From: Ochrobactrum vermis
GTDB taxonomy: Bacteria; Pseudomonadota; Alphaproteobacteria; Rhizobiales; Rhizobiaceae
Direction of reading: 5' to 3'
Assembly (NCBI RefSeq): GCF_002975205.1
Contig: NZ_PCOC01000001.1
Coordinates: 1,612,001-1,676,000, forward strand
DNA length: 64,000 bases
Under the pieces are notes generated by a model, which ran no database searches, was not told the DNA's origin, and saw only the letters and a list, made by a program, of their open reading frames with translations. Below, in pieces: positions 33,859 to 43,580 of this stretch; position 1 is the stretch's first letter; each line of letters begins with the position of its first letter. Made by a program: the position numbers and the translations under genes.

Positions 33859-35178
33859 ATGTTGAGCCGGAAAGACAGCCAGACCGAAGCAGTAAGACCC
33901 GACAGGCGTAACGCCTGTCCCGGACTTTCGCGTATGGTCATGGCTAAGGATGGGGCTATTGCCCGCATCAAACTGAGGCTCGGTCGCCTGTCAGCCGATC
34001 AGGCACGTTCGATTGCCACAATTGCCCAACGTTTCGAAGCAGGCGCGATAGAGTTGTCGATTCGCTCCAATATCCAGTTGCGCGGTATTGCGCCCAAGCA
34101 TTGGGAAAATGTCGTCGCAGCGCTGCACGAAGCTGACCTCGGCGCTGATAGTCCCGGTGCAGACGATATACGCAATGTGATGGTTAGTCCCACGGCAGCC
34201 ATTGATCGCGGCCAGATATGCGACATCACGGAATTGGCCGCATCCCTGCTCGACATGCTGCAGGCGAATGAGGTTTTCTATGCCCTGTCGCCGAAGTTTT
34301 CTTTACAGATAGACGGTGGCGAAGACTGCGCGATGATTTCTCATCCGGGCGACATCTGGCTTTCGGCGATAGACGGCAAAACCTTTGCTTTTGGCCTTGC
34401 TTCGTCTCCAGACAAGCCAGCGCTCGGGGCTATCGAAGCCCAATACGCCCTGCCCTTTATCGAAGCATTGCTGCATCGCTTTTTAGGCCATGGTGGCTTT
34501 GCGCGGATGAAGCATCTGTTCGAAATCATTTCGCAATCGGAGTTTCTGGCGGACCTGAACCGGGAGTTGTCATTCCCGTTTCACCCAGCCACCGATTGGA
34601 AGCGCAAAGCACCGACTCCATTTTCACATCTCGGCAGCAACCAGCAATCTGACGGTTCATTTTATGTCGGCGCCATGCCGCTCATGGGACGATTGACGCC
34701 GCAGCAGCTCGCGGGTCTGGCAGATCTCTCCGAGAGCGGAAAGTGTGAACTGCGCCTGACACCATGGCAGGGCGCTATCCTGCCCCATATGAGCGAGGCA
34801 CAGACAACCGAAACTACCGAAAAACTTCGTTCGCTTGACCTCGAAACCACAGCCGAAGCCCCATATGCGCGACTTCGTACCTGTTCCGGTTCGAACGGCT
34901 GCGCTTCCGCGCTCGCAGACACCCAGACGGATGGCAAGGAACTTGCTTCCCATTTGACATATGGAACGACATCCATCCACATCACAGGATGCACCAAATC
35001 ATGCGCGGCGCTCGCACCTCTGCCCCACACGCTTCTGGCGCGCGCGGCGGGTCGTTACGATCTATATGCTCAAGACACGTTTCCAAAAGACGGGGCTGGA
35101 CCATCGCGCTTCGGACGGCTATTGGCGACAGATATCACCATTGATGAAGCGGCGCGCCTTCTGAACGCCCGACACTGA
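33859..35178 (+). CDS. cobG: Precorrin-3B synthase
   Basis: 439 residues. An oxygen-dependent Fe-S monooxygenase that hydroxylates precorrin-3A and forms the lactone of precorrin-3B, the hallmark of the aerobic B12 route. It belongs to the nitrite/sulfite reductase fold, with both half-domains (RSNIQLRGI and [12 protein letters not shown]). The cluster cysteines are in [12 protein letters not shown] and [12 protein letters not shown]. The start at 33859 has AAGG five bases upstream; a much longer open frame from 33445 overlaps cobL and is not real. First gene of cobG-H-I-J. Confidence 0.95.
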   Translation: MLSRKDSQTEAVRPDRRNACPGLSRMVMAKDGAIARIKLRLGRLSADQARSIATIAQRFEAGAIELSIRSNIQLRGIAPKHWENVVAALHEADLGADSPGADDIRNVMVSPTAAIDRGQICDITELAASLLDMLQANEVFYALSPKFSLQIDGGEDCAMISHPGDIWLSAIDGKTFAFGLASSPDKPALGAIEAQYALPFIEALLHRFLGHGGFARMKHLFEIISQSEFLADLNRELSFPFHPATDWKRKAPTPFSHLGSNQQSDGSFYVGAMPLMGRLTPQQLAGLADLSESGKCELRLTPWQGAILPHMSEAQTTETTEKLRSLDLETTAEAPYARLRTCSGSNGCASALADTQTDGKELASHLTYGTTSIHITGCTKSCAALAPLPHTLLARAAGRYDLYAQDTFPKDGAGPSRFGRLLATDITIDEAARLLNARH

Positions 35179-35192
35179 TTAGAGTGGCCACC

Positions 35193-35819
35193 ATGACAGA
35201 CTATATTCGCGACGGACAGGCGATCTACGACCGGTCTTTCGCCATCATCCGTGCCGAGGCCGATCTAAGCCGCATACCTGCCGATCTGGAAAAGCTTGCG
35301 GTCCGTGTCATTCACGCCTGCGGCATGGTGGATGTGGTCAACGACCTCGCTTTCTCGGGAGGTGCGGGCCAAGCCGGGCGCGATGCCTTGCATGCGGGCG
35401 CTCCCATTCTCTGCGATGCACGCATGGTAGCCGAAGGCATTACCCGCTCTCGTCTGCCTGCCAATAATGAAGTTATCTGCACGCTTGGCGACCCATCGGT
35501 TCCTGAGCTCGCAACAAAAATCGGCAATACACGCTCGGCCGCAGCACTCGACCTCTGGCTCCCGCATCTTGGCAACAGTATTGTTGCAATCGGCAATGCA
35601 CCGACGGCCCTCTTCCGCCTGTTCGAATTGCTGGACGCTGGCGCGCCAAAACCCGCACTCATTATCGGTATGCCGGTCGGCTTTGTCGGTGCTGCGGAAT
35701 CCAAAGAGGAGCTTGCCGCCAACAGCCGTGGTGTCCCCTATGTGATCGTACGCGGTCGACGTGGTGGCAGTGCCATGACGGCAGCAGCGGTCAACGCGCT
35801 CGCGTCGGAGCGCGAATAA
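35193..35819 (+). CDS. cobH: Precorrin-8X methylmutase
   Basis: 208 residues from the ATG at 35193 (a GTG at 35184 is possible). It moves a methyl group from C11 to C12, making hydrogenobyrinic acid. Family landmarks: [31 protein letters not shown] with the active-site His, [13 protein letters not shown] and [16 protein letters not shown]. It lies 14 bp after cobG and ends in TAATG, shared with the start of cobI, so the two are translationally coupled. Confidence 0.96.
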   Translation: MTDYIRDGQAIYDRSFAIIRAEADLSRIPADLEKLAVRVIHACGMVDVVNDLAFSGGAGQAGRDALHAGAPILCDARMVAEGITRSRLPANNEVICTLGDPSVPELATKIGNTRSAAALDLWLPHLGNSIVAIGNAPTALFRLFELLDAGAPKPALIIGMPVGFVGAAESKEELAANSRGVPYVIVRGRRGGSAMTAAAVNALASERE

Positions 35820-36553
35820 TGGCAGCAAAAGGCAGACTATTGGGGCTGGGCGTCGGTCCCGGCGATCCTGAGCTGATAACGCTGAAAGCCCTTCGCCTTC
35901 TCAAAAGTGCACCGGTCGTGGCCTACCACGCCGCCAAGGGAAAGAAGGGAAATGCCCTCACCATAGTCGAGGAATATCTTTCGCCAGAACAGGTTCTGGT
36001 GCCGCTCATCTATCCGGTAACGACCGAAAAGCTCCCGGCGCATTTGGATTACGAGCAGATCGTCAGTGATTTTTATGGCGAGATAACGAGCACAATCGCG
36101 AGCCACCTCGATCGCGGTCAGGATGTAGCTGTAATCGCGGAAGGCGACCCATTTTTCTACGGTTCGTTCATGTATATTCATGACCGACTTGCTGACCGGT
36201 ATGAAACGGAAGTCGTGCCCGGCGTCTGCTCTGTCCTCGGCGCTTCGGCTGTGCTGGGGGCACCGCTCGTCTATCGCAATCAGACATTGTCGGTTCTTTC
36301 CGGCGTCATGAGCGCCGAAGAACTAAAGCGACGGCTCACGGATACCGGAGCGGCGGCAATTATGAAGCTTGGCAAGAACCTCGAAAAGGTTCGCACCGTT
36401 CTCGGTGATCTTGGCCTGATGGACCGAGCGCTCTATGTCGAGCGCGCCACCATGTCCAATCAGCGCATTGTGCCGCTTGCCGAAGTCGATGGCGGCGATT
36501 GCCCTTATTTTTCGATCATTCTGGTGCCGGGGCAAAAATGGAACAGCGCTTGA
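35819..36553 (+). CDS. cobI: Precorrin-2 C20-methyltransferase
   Basis: 244 residues, tetrapyrrole methylase fold. It adds the third methyl group to make precorrin-3A from SAM. Motifs: [20 protein letters not shown] (SAM pocket), [17 protein letters not shown] and [14 protein letters not shown]. It overlaps cobH by one base and cobJ by 16 bases. Confidence 0.96.
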   Translation: MAAKGRLLGLGVGPGDPELITLKALRLLKSAPVVAYHAAKGKKGNALTIVEEYLSPEQVLVPLIYPVTTEKLPAHLDYEQIVSDFYGEITSTIASHLDRGQDVAVIAEGDPFFYGSFMYIHDRLADRYETEVVPGVCSVLGASAVLGAPLVYRNQTLSVLSGVMSAEELKRRLTDTGAAAIMKLGKNLEKVRTVLGDLGLMDRALYVERATMSNQRIVPLAEVDGGDCPYFSIILVPGQKWNSA

Positions 36554-38256
36554 TCCCTGCGATTCTGGTTCTTGGAGAAGCAGCCGTTCCGACCGCGCAA
36601 CGGATCGCAACCACACTGGAACGCGCTGAGATATTCGGGCTACAGAACCGGGTTGCATCGCTGGACAACACTTTCGTGCATTTCGGCAATGCGGTCAGGT
36701 CGCTGTATGAAGAAGGCCGCCCCGTCATTGCGCTTTGCGCAGCCGGTATCGTCATCCGGGCACTCGCACCACTTTTGCAGAACAAGCGCGTCGAACCGCC
36801 GGTTCTGGCCATAGCCGAAGACGGAAGCGCAGTCGTGCCGCTTCTGGGCGGTCTCTCCGGTGTCAATGATCTGGCCCGGCAGATTGCAGCAGCACTTGAG
36901 GTCGTACCAGCCATAACCACGTCCGGCGAACTGCGGTTCGGGATCAACCTTCTGCACCCGCCTGCCGAACTGACCCTTGCCAATCCCGACGACGCGAAAA
37001 ACTTCATGTCGAACCTGCTCGCGGGGCAGAAGCTACGGCTCAATGGAAAATCGCGTTGGCTTACGGAATCAAAATTACCTTTTGCCGACGATGGCGCGCT
37101 GACCATCACTATAAGCCCGCACATCCGTCCATCTCGGTCGAACGAGCTGACTTATTATCCGCAGGCTGTCGCAATTGCTGTCGATGCGATCAGCGATAGC
37201 GTTCAGAACGATATTGAAGATGCGCTTGCCAAAGCGGGGATAGCCCGGCCATCTCTCGCATTGCTTCTCGCCCACGAGAAGGACTGCACCTCTTCGCTGC
37301 TTCAGACAGCAGCGACAAAGCTCCACGTTCCACTACGTTACGTGGAGAATGCGGCCGATGCTCGTGCGCTGGTTCTTCGTTCAGTGGAACAGCCCGTCGA
37401 GCTGACAGAGAGCAACGGGCTCGCCATCGCCGTAGCCGCCACACCGGAAGATGTGCTGTTTGTCGGTCGAAAACGCGGGAAACTGGTCGTTATCGGCCTT
37501 GGACCCGGATCACGCGAATTGATGACACCCGCCGTTCAGCTTGAACTGGAACAGGCCGAAGACATTCTCGGCTATGAGACCTATGTGCGGATGGCTGAAG
37601 AGAACCTTCGCCCTTTCCGAGCCGACCAAACCGTTCACATGACCGATAATCGCGAAGAAATGCAGCGCGCGCGTCATGCATTCAAACTTGCGGCTTCCGG
37701 ACGACATGTCGCCATGGTTTCTTCGGGCGACCCCGGTGTCTTTGCCATGGCTGCTGCCGTTGTCGAGGCGCTTCACGAAACAGATAATGCGGCATGGCAA
37801 GGCGTGGAGCTCGTCATCCAGCCCGGCATTTCAGCCGCGATGGCCGCCGCATCGCGTATCGGGGCGCCGCTGGGGCACGACTTCTGCACCATTTCACTAT
37901 CGGACAATCTGAAACCATGGGAAATCATCGAGAAGCGCCTCGCGCTTGCCGCAGAAGCCGATCTCGCCATGGCATTCTACAATCCCATCTCCAAGGCGCG
38001 TCCGCATCAGCTTGGTCGCGCCCTTGAAATCCTACGCCAGTATCGGTCACCCGAAACACCAGTCGTCCTTGGGCGTGACATAGGCAGACCGGCGGAGACA
38101 ACACGGACAACCATGCTCGGTACGCTGACACCGGATGATGTCGACATGCGAACCGTTGTGATCGTCGGTTCGTCCCACACACAACGTTTTACAAAGCCTA
38201 ACGGCAGGGAATGGGTTTATACGCCACGCTGGTACGGCGAAAAGCCGGATAAATGA
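36538..38256 (+). CDS. cobJ: CbiG-like region fused to precorrin-3B C17-methyltransferase (CobJ)
   Basis: 572 residues from the ATG at 36538. Residues about 315-572 are CobJ ([49 protein letters not shown] in part, [10 protein letters not shown]), which methylates C17 and contracts the ring. Residues 1-312 resemble CbiG: a CbiG N-domain ([34 protein letters not shown]), a middle region, and a C-domain that is poorly conserved (near AVDAISDSV and the LLLAHEKD block). In the anaerobic route CbiG opens the lactone with loss of acetaldehyde. The weak C-domain and the separate cobE gene at 50595 suggest a structural or lost role here. Confidence 0.93.
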   Translation: MEQRLIPAILVLGEAAVPTAQRIATTLERAEIFGLQNRVASLDNTFVHFGNAVRSLYEEGRPVIALCAAGIVIRALAPLLQNKRVEPPVLAIAEDGSAVVPLLGGLSGVNDLARQIAAALEVVPAITTSGELRFGINLLHPPAELTLANPDDAKNFMSNLLAGQKLRLNGKSRWLTESKLPFADDGALTITISPHIRPSRSNELTYYPQAVAIAVDAISDSVQNDIEDALAKAGIARPSLALLLAHEKDCTSSLLQTAATKLHVPLRYVENAADARALVLRSVEQPVELTESNGLAIAVAATPEDVLFVGRKRGKLVVIGLGPGSRELMTPAVQLELEQAEDILGYETYVRMAEENLRPFRADQTVHMTDNREEMQRARHAFKLAASGRHVAMVSSGDPGVFAMAAAVVEALHETDNAAWQGVELVIQPGISAAMAAASRIGAPLGHDFCTISLSDNLKPWEIIEKRLALAAEADLAMAFYNPISKARPHQLGRALEILRQYRSPETPVVLGRDIGRPAETTRTTMLGTLTPDDVDMRTVVIVGSSHTQRFTKPNGREWVYTPRWYGEKPDK

Positions 38257-38261
38257 CAAAC

Positions 38262-38289
38262 AAAAAGGCAGGGAAAACCCTGCCTTTTT
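38262..38289. terminator. Bidirectional terminator after cobJ
   Basis: AAAAAGGCAGGG (38262-38273), loop AAAA, CCCTGCCTTTTT (38278-38289). A perfect stem with A and T tails, serving cobJ and the convergent lipoprotein gene. Confidence 0.92.
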
Positions 38290-38313
38290 CGCGTGTTAGC
38301 TCTGTTTGTTGAA

Positions 38314-38778
38314 TCAGTTCTTCTTTGCCTTGGCCTTCTTCGGCTGGGTAGCAGCGGCTGCATCGGCCTTGGCAGCCGCGGCTTCGGCAGCAACCTGATC
38401 GGCGCTCTTCGGCGAAGTGTCGATAACCGCACGCACACCGCCCTTGGCGCTCACCTGGCAGACAGCCGTACGCAGATCGACCTTGAGATCGACATCAGTG
38501 CCGCCTGCTGCGCCCGGACGGGAGTTAACGGCGGAAATAGCATGTTCCGGCAGGAAATACTTGTTGGCAGCGGCGGTGATGCACGGCTGCGCGAGCGCCG
38601 GATCGACATAAGCGGTCGGCGTAAAGCGTGGCATCGAAATCGTCGGCGCGCTGATCGGGGCGTCGGTTTTACCCGGCGTCGCCGTTGTCGTCGGTACAGT
38701 CGTCGTGCAGGCAGCGGCAAGCGGGGCCAACATGGCAATAGCTAGAAAACGGGCTCCGGTGCGGGCGCGTCCGTACAT
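38314..38778 (-). CDS. Small lipoprotein of unknown function
   Basis: 154 residues. Lipoprotein signal peptide with lipobox LAAAC (Cys24), then a Thr/Pro-rich linker and a compact part with two cysteines (AQPCITAAANKYFLPEHA and RTAVCQVSAKGG) that may form a disulfide. The C-terminal 40 residues are Ala/Lys-rich and end KKAKAKKN. Possibly anchored in the outer membrane with a basic tail in the periplasm. It is not a B12 protein as far as I can see. Confidence 0.75.
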   Translation of the reverse strand: MYGRARTGARFLAIAMLAPLAAACTTTVPTTTATPGKTDAPISAPTISMPRFTPTAYVDPALAQPCITAAANKYFLPEHAISAVNSRPGAAGGTDVDLKVDLRTAVCQVSAKGGVRAVIDTSPKSADQVAAEAAAAKADAAAATQPKKAKAKKN

Positions 38779-38904
38779 GATCTACCTCATAGGGTCTGCT
38801 GAGTAGGTAAAATTTTAAGTTCGATAACTATTCGGTTTTGCTCGATTGTCGAGTGGCAGGAAGGTCACATTGCCAGAATTTCGATTCGCATCCACAGTCT
38901 GACG

Positions 38905-39798
38905 TCACTGTTTCGCGAGAATCCAGTTCAACATTTCACGCCAGTCGGACATGCGGATGGGAGTACCGTGATTGCCGCTCTCGAAACGCCTGAACTGAAC
39001 CGGGTAGCCAGGCGTCCGCTTGCGTATCTCGCGATAGAAGGCTTCCTGCTTGTCGACGGCAAAAACAGGGTCGCGACTACCATGACCGAAAAAGACCGGT
39101 ACGCGCTTTTTGAATGCGGGTGACTTGAAGAAACCGTCATCCCAAAGCGAGCCGAGCAGAATGAGTCCGGCAAGCTGGTTACCCGCCTTCTCATTGGCCG
39201 CTATGCGCCAGCACAGCGTTCCGCCTTGCGAGCCGCAGGACAGGATCAAGGGAGCGTTTGGCGACGATGCCTTTGCAGCTTCAATCAGCCCGGCAATCTG
39301 CGCCTCACCTGTATCGGCGAAATCCTTGAAATCCGGTGTAATATAGAGGCCGCCATTGAGTGCCGCGAGATTTTTCACACGGTTGAAATTGCCGCCAAAG
39401 GTAAAATCATTCATGCCCTGCAGGCGATTACCGCCCCTGCCATGCAGGTAGATGACGATAAAGGATGCGCCTTCGCGTTTGCCCGCCGTCACGGCTTTCA
39501 CTGGCCCGGCCGCAGTCTGAAAGGTGACATCCTTCTGATAAGCACGCGCTTTCAACGAAACATAGGCATCTTTCACGCGTTTCTCAGGCACCGCATCGCG
39601 CCCATTGATATCGCGCATTTCGTTATAGTCGATGACCTTGTAATCGCCGTTGTCAGCACTGCTGATAATGCCGGGATAGGCGAAGTAATCGTCCTTATAG
39701 GACGGCAGCGACGCCGCTCCGGAAGCAGTTACTGTCGAAAACAGAAACAACGCCCCCAGCAAGCCGCCTGTTCCATGTTTCGACATTATCCGGCTCAT
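38905..39798 (-). CDS. Secreted alpha/beta hydrolase
   Basis: 297 residues with a signal peptide (GLLGALFLFSTVTASGAAS). An alpha/beta hydrolase/phospholipase-carboxylesterase fold: oxyanion loop YLHGRGGNR, nucleophile region LSCGSQGGTLC, acid in GHGSRDPVF, His in SGNHGTPI. The elbow reads C-G-S-Q-G rather than the usual G-x-S-x-G, so Cys replaces the first Gly. The substrate is unknown and the location periplasmic. It starts 4 bp after the cobR stop, with GGAG upstream, so it is translated with cobR; no functional link to B12 is evident. Confidence 0.82.
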   Translation of the reverse strand: MSRIMSKHGTGGLLGALFLFSTVTASGAASLPSYKDDYFAYPGIISSADNGDYKVIDYNEMRDINGRDAVPEKRVKDAYVSLKARAYQKDVTFQTAAGPVKAVTAGKREGASFIVIYLHGRGGNRLQGMNDFTFGGNFNRVKNLAALNGGLYITPDFKDFADTGEAQIAGLIEAAKASSPNAPLILSCGSQGGTLCWRIAANEKAGNQLAGLILLGSLWDDGFFKSPAFKKRVPVFFGHGSRDPVFAVDKQEAFYREIRKRTPGYPVQFRRFESGNHGTPIRMSDWREMLNWILAKQ

Positions 39799-39802
39799 CG
39801 AA

Positions 39803-40324
39803 TTACAGCTCCAGCGTATGGTAGCGCCGATTCAGATAGACCAGCGCTTCATCTTCGGCTCTGGACCGCAGACCCACAACTTCCCCGAAAAGAACGTGAT
39901 GCGTCGAATGATCCTGCACGCTGACCACCCGGCAGTCGAAAGCGGCAAGCGCACCTTGCAAAACGGGTGCCCCGGTCACCTGCACGTCCCAGCGCGCCAG
40001 TTCGAACCGTTCATCCTGGGTCAGACCAATACGGCCGGAAAATGCATCGGCAAGCTGCTGATGCGAACCTGCGAGCGTGTTGACGGCGAAAACACCGTTT
40101 TCGATGAACAGCCGGTTTTCTTCGTGAATTTTCTGCAGGCAGATCAGGATCGTCGGCGGATTGTCCGACACGGAACAGGCTGCAGTGAGCGTAAGACCGC
40201 GTCTTCCCGCACTACCTGCAGTCGTGACAATCTGCACTGCACCGGCATAATGGCTCATAGCATCGCGGTAGGACTTGGATTCCACCGAAGCTGCACTTGA
40301 AATGATGTTCTTAATCGTTTGCAC
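39803..40324 (-). CDS. cobR: Cob(II)yrinic acid a,c-diamide reductase (CobR)
   Basis: About 173 residues from a GTG at 40324; the start is not certain because the ribosome site is weak. It is a flavin reductase-like split-barrel protein (HYAGAVQIVTTAG, LTLTAACSVSDNPPTILICLQK, FAVNTLAGSHQQLADAFSG, HVLFGEVVGL). The sequence closely matches my memory of CobR from Brucella melitensis, an FMN enzyme that reduces the cobalt of cobyrinic acid a,c-diamide from Co(II) to Co(I) so that CobO can adenosylate it. The location among cob genes supports this over a general flavin reductase. Confidence 0.85.
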   Translation of the reverse strand: MQTIKNIISSAASVESKSYRDAMSHYAGAVQIVTTAGSAGRRGLTLTAACSVSDNPPTILICLQKIHEENRLFIENGVFAVNTLAGSHQQLADAFSGRIGLTQDERFELARWDVQVTGAPVLQGALAAFDCRVVSVQDHSTHHVLFGEVVGLRSRAEDEALVYLNRRYHTLEL

Positions 40325-40486
40325 GTCAAACAGAATCCGTCTTGCCCAAAGGCGTGTTACCTGAAGCCAGCTACCTTGCTGACAAGCCCGCAACAACGGC
40401 CCATATACCGGGCCCACTAAACGGGCATTGCACAAAGGCGAGGAAACAGCTACCCACTTTTCGTTGAAAATGCCACGAATTGTTTA

Positions 40487-41593
40487 ATGAAGACGGATCA
40501 CGTGATCGAGCTAGGGAAACGTTCGGCTGCAGCGCTGACAAGCATCATCCTTACACTGCTGGCCAGTTCAGTACTGGCCCAGGCAGCGGATACGCGCGTT
40601 GGACTTGCGGCACCTCTGTCCGGAACCTTCGCTCCATTAGGCAATCAGTTGGCTGAAGGTGCCCGCGTCGCAGCGGCGGCGAAGGGTGCGGAACTCATCA
40701 TTTCCGATGATCGCTGCGATGCCGAAGGCGGCAAAGAAGCTGCAGAACGGTTCGTGAAGGAAAATGTTCGAGTCGCAACCGGCTTTCTATGCCCGGAAGC
40801 GCTGGAGGCAGCACTTCCCATTCTCGCTGCGGGAAACATTCCCATTGTAGCATCAGGGGTCAGTGAGCCCACACTGACCGAACGGCGCGCATCCGCGCCA
40901 ATGGCGGTATTTCGTCTTGCAACCGGGCTCGATAAGGAAACGCAAGCGACGGGAAGCTTTCTGGGTAGCCTCTGGCGCGCGCAAGCTTTCGCAATTATTG
41001 ATGACGGCACGATTGAAGGGCGCGAACGCGCAGCGCGCGTTCTGGCCAGTCTCAAGGAACAACAGCTACAGCCGGTATTCACCGACACCTATCGGCCAGG
41101 GCTTGATAATCAGAACGCGCTGGTCGCCCGTTTGCGGCGCGCAGGCGCTACCCACGTTTACGTCGGCGGTGAGCGTGACGATATTGCCGCTATAGGCACA
41201 AGCGCCGCCGCGCTCAACTATCCACTGACGATTGCAGGTGGCAGCCTTCTGGAGGCCACCTCCGGCGCTCAGCCCTTAAGTCAGGGTACGTTGATGATCG
41301 CACCGCTCCGGCCACAGGATCTGTCGACGGCGAAGCCCGCAGTCGATGCATTGCGTCAGGCCGGGAAACTTGCAGATGCCTATGCAGTCATCGGCTATGC
41401 CAGCATCGAAATCGCAGCGGATGTGATCGGATCCACCGACGAGCAGAAGCAGCCAGTTATCGACACGCTTCGCAACGGCTCCTTTGAAACCGTTCTTGGC
41501 ACGATCAAGTTCGATGGCAACGGCATCCGAACGGATAACCCCAATCGACTGCAGCGTTTTGACGGCAAACGGTTCGTGCTAGCCGACAAGTAA
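40487..41593 (+). CDS. Orphan periplasmic binding protein, branched-chain amino acid (LivK) type
   Basis: 368 residues. A signal peptide (SIILTLLASSVLAQA, cleavage near AADTRVG) and a type I periplasmic binding fold: VGLAAPLSGTFAPLGNQLAEGA, then LIISDDRCDAEGGKEAAERFV, GFLCPEALEAAL and HVYVGGERDD. Similar to Leu/Ile/Val- or amide-binding proteins, but no permease or ATPase gene is nearby. It lies between cobR and cobD, and its last 15 bases overlap the end of cobD on the other strand. The ligand is unknown. Confidence 0.87.
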   Translation: MKTDHVIELGKRSAAALTSIILTLLASSVLAQAADTRVGLAAPLSGTFAPLGNQLAEGARVAAAAKGAELIISDDRCDAEGGKEAAERFVKENVRVATGFLCPEALEAALPILAAGNIPIVASGVSEPTLTERRASAPMAVFRLATGLDKETQATGSFLGSLWRAQAFAIIDDGTIEGRERAARVLASLKEQQLQPVFTDTYRPGLDNQNALVARLRRAGATHVYVGGERDDIAAIGTSAAALNYPLTIAGGSLLEATSGAQPLSQGTLMIAPLRPQDLSTAKPAVDALRQAGKLADAYAVIGYASIEIAADVIGSTDEQKQPVIDTLRNGSFETVLGTIKFDGNGIRTDNPNRLQRFDGKRFVLADK

Positions 41594-42562
41594 GCCGATC
41601 AAGCTTGCAGCGATCACCAGTCCGGTCATCAGGCTCATTGTCGACCAGAAAAGATGAAGCGCAGCATCGATATCATCGGCGTCGGCATCGCGTTTGCCGG
41701 ACGCATTCAGCATAGGCCCCTCGACTTTTTCCTCCCCATATTGGCGCGGGCCAGCCAGCGCCAGCCCCAACCCACCCGCAAAGGCCGATTCCGGCCATCC
41801 TGCATTGGGTGAGCGATGCAGGCGTGCATCGCGCCACATGACGGAGAAAGCCTCCCTTCCCGAAACCCTGTCTTTCGAGATTGCGGTGGCAAGAGAAGCA
41901 AGCGCCCCTGTCAGCCGGGCGGGGATATAATTGGCCACATCGTCCAGCTTTGCCGCAAAGCGGCCGAAATGACGATAGCGGTCATTCAGATGACCGATCA
42001 TCGAGTCAGCCGTATTGATCAGCTTATAGGCGAACAAACCCGGCAATCCGCCGACCAGAAACCAGAAAGCGGGCGCGATAATGCCATCCGAAGCGTTCTC
42101 GGCGAGACTTTCAATCGCCGCACGGCTGACGCCGCCTTCATCAAGATGTTCCGGATTACGCCCGACGATCATCGACACAGCCCGGCGGCCACCCTCGATC
42201 CCCTCCTCACGCAGCGCCAGCGCGACCGCCTGCACATGATCGGCAAGGCTCTTTTGGGCAAGCAATACCGTGACGATCAGGATTTCAGCAATCGCGCCTG
42301 CGGTTCCGGCAAAAGGCAACAAGCTTTCGATGACAAGCCCCACAGCCGCGCAAGCCGCCACAAGCCCCATCGTCAGCCACATGCCGTTTCGACGAAGATT
42401 CGCAGCAGAGAAATTGCGATTGTTCCAGCGCTTTTCACCCCATGAAATTGCTTTCCCAAACAGGACAACAGGATGCGGCATCCTTTGCCACAGCCATGGC
42501 GGATCCCCGACAAAGCGATCGAGAAGCAGCGCCAGAGAAAGAATAATGAGCTTTATTTCCAT
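41579..42562 (-). CDS. cobD: Adenosylcobinamide-phosphate synthase
   Basis: 327 residues, CbiB/CobD family inner-membrane protein that joins the aminopropanol (phosphate) arm to adenosylcobyric acid. Landmarks: LLLDRFVGDPPWLWQRMPHP, SMIVGRNPEHLDEGGVSRAAIESLAENASDG in part, and INTADSMIGHLNDRYRHFGRFAAKLDDVANYIPARL in part. Four to five membrane helices. Last of the cobA-B-C-D operon, 22 bp after cobC, with the 3' end overlapping the convergent binding-protein gene. Confidence 0.96.
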   Translation of the reverse strand: MEIKLIILSLALLLDRFVGDPPWLWQRMPHPVVLFGKAISWGEKRWNNRNFSAANLRRNGMWLTMGLVAACAAVGLVIESLLPFAGTAGAIAEILIVTVLLAQKSLADHVQAVALALREEGIEGGRRAVSMIVGRNPEHLDEGGVSRAAIESLAENASDGIIAPAFWFLVGGLPGLFAYKLINTADSMIGHLNDRYRHFGRFAAKLDDVANYIPARLTGALASLATAISKDRVSGREAFSVMWRDARLHRSPNAGWPESAFAGGLGLALAGPRQYGEEKVEGPMLNASGKRDADADDIDAALHLFWSTMSLMTGLVIAASLIGLLVG

Positions 42563-42584
42563 GAGCTTGACCAGGAAAACTGAA

Positions 42585-43580
42585 TCAATTTTTCAACGCC
42601 TCTTCGAACCGTGCAAGCGCCAAATCATCCAAAGGCAGACCAATACGCAACCAGCGCGGGGCGTAATCGAATTTGCGGACCAGAATGTGTTTCTCACACA
42701 GTTTGAGATGAAGCTCGCGAGCTTTAGCCTGCTCGACAAGTGAAAACAGCGCCGTGCCGCCAATTTCCTTCAGTCCGGATTTTTCAAGAACAGCCGACAG
42801 TTCCAGTCGCCGTAGATCGATACGCGCGCGGTATTTGGCAAGAGCTTCGGTATCACCGAAGGCGTGGCTGGCGATTGCAAGCGCTGGCCCGGAAACCGCC
42901 CATGGGCCAAGCCGCCGCTCCAGGGCCTCAACGAAACGGCCACCCGCAATTGCAAAGCCCAGACGCACGCCAGCCAACCCGAAGAACTTGCCGAAGGATT
43001 TCAGCACGATCATCGGTGCATCTTCCACATTTACCGCGACGCTGACGGCCTCATGCGCATCGGCGAATGCCTCGTCAACAACCAGAAATCCGCCGCGAGC
43101 ACCGAGCTTTTGCGAAAGATGCAGGAGAGCGTCTTTCGAAATCACACGGCCGTCGGGATTGTTCGGGTTAACGATGACTGCCGCCGTCGCGTCGTCAGGA
43201 ATTTCATCAAGCGTCGCGCATTGCACGACCTTCCAGCCAGAAGCTGCAAATGACGCAGCGTGCTCCTGATAGGTTGGTCCGATGACCGCAACTGTTGACG
43301 GCGCAACCAGCGTTGGAACGAGCTGGATCAGAGCCTGCGTGCCTGGAGCTGCGACGATTGGTGTTTTCTCGTTTAGCCGATAATAGCGGCGCGCCAGCCG
43401 TAGAGTCTCTTGAAACAGCCCCTCATCCGGCAAACGGTTCCAGATTTCCGGTTTCAATTCGGGAAGGGGAAAATGTTCGGGATTGATGCCCGTCGAAAGG
43501 TCGAGCCAATCTTGCGGCCTGCCGCCAAAACGCGCGATGGCTTTGTCGAGCGCACCGCCATGCTCGATTTCTGCAATCAA
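42585..43580 (-). CDS. cobC: L-threonine-O-3-phosphate decarboxylase (CobC)
   Basis: 331 residues. A PLP aminotransferase-fold enzyme that supplies the aminopropanol phosphate arm. Motifs: ARFGGRPQDWLDLSTGINP, VIVNPNNPDGRVI, VDEAFAD and the PLP lysine in VLKSFGKFFGLAGVRLGFA. I place the start at the TTG at 43580: GGAG lies seven bases upstream, the codon overlaps the cobB stop as TTGA, and it gives the usual N-terminal length. An upstream TTG at 43595 lacks this. Confidence 0.94.
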   Translation of the reverse strand: MIAEIEHGGALDKAIARFGGRPQDWLDLSTGINPEHFPLPELKPEIWNRLPDEGLFQETLRLARRYYRLNEKTPIVAAPGTQALIQLVPTLVAPSTVAVIGPTYQEHAASFAASGWKVVQCATLDEIPDDATAAVIVNPNNPDGRVISKDALLHLSQKLGARGGFLVVDEAFADAHEAVSVAVNVEDAPMIVLKSFGKFFGLAGVRLGFAIAGGRFVEALERRLGPWAVSGPALAIASHAFGDTEALAKYRARIDLRRLELSAVLEKSGLKEIGGTALFSLVEQAKARELHLKLCEKHILVRKFDYAPRWLRIGLPLDDLALARFEEALKN

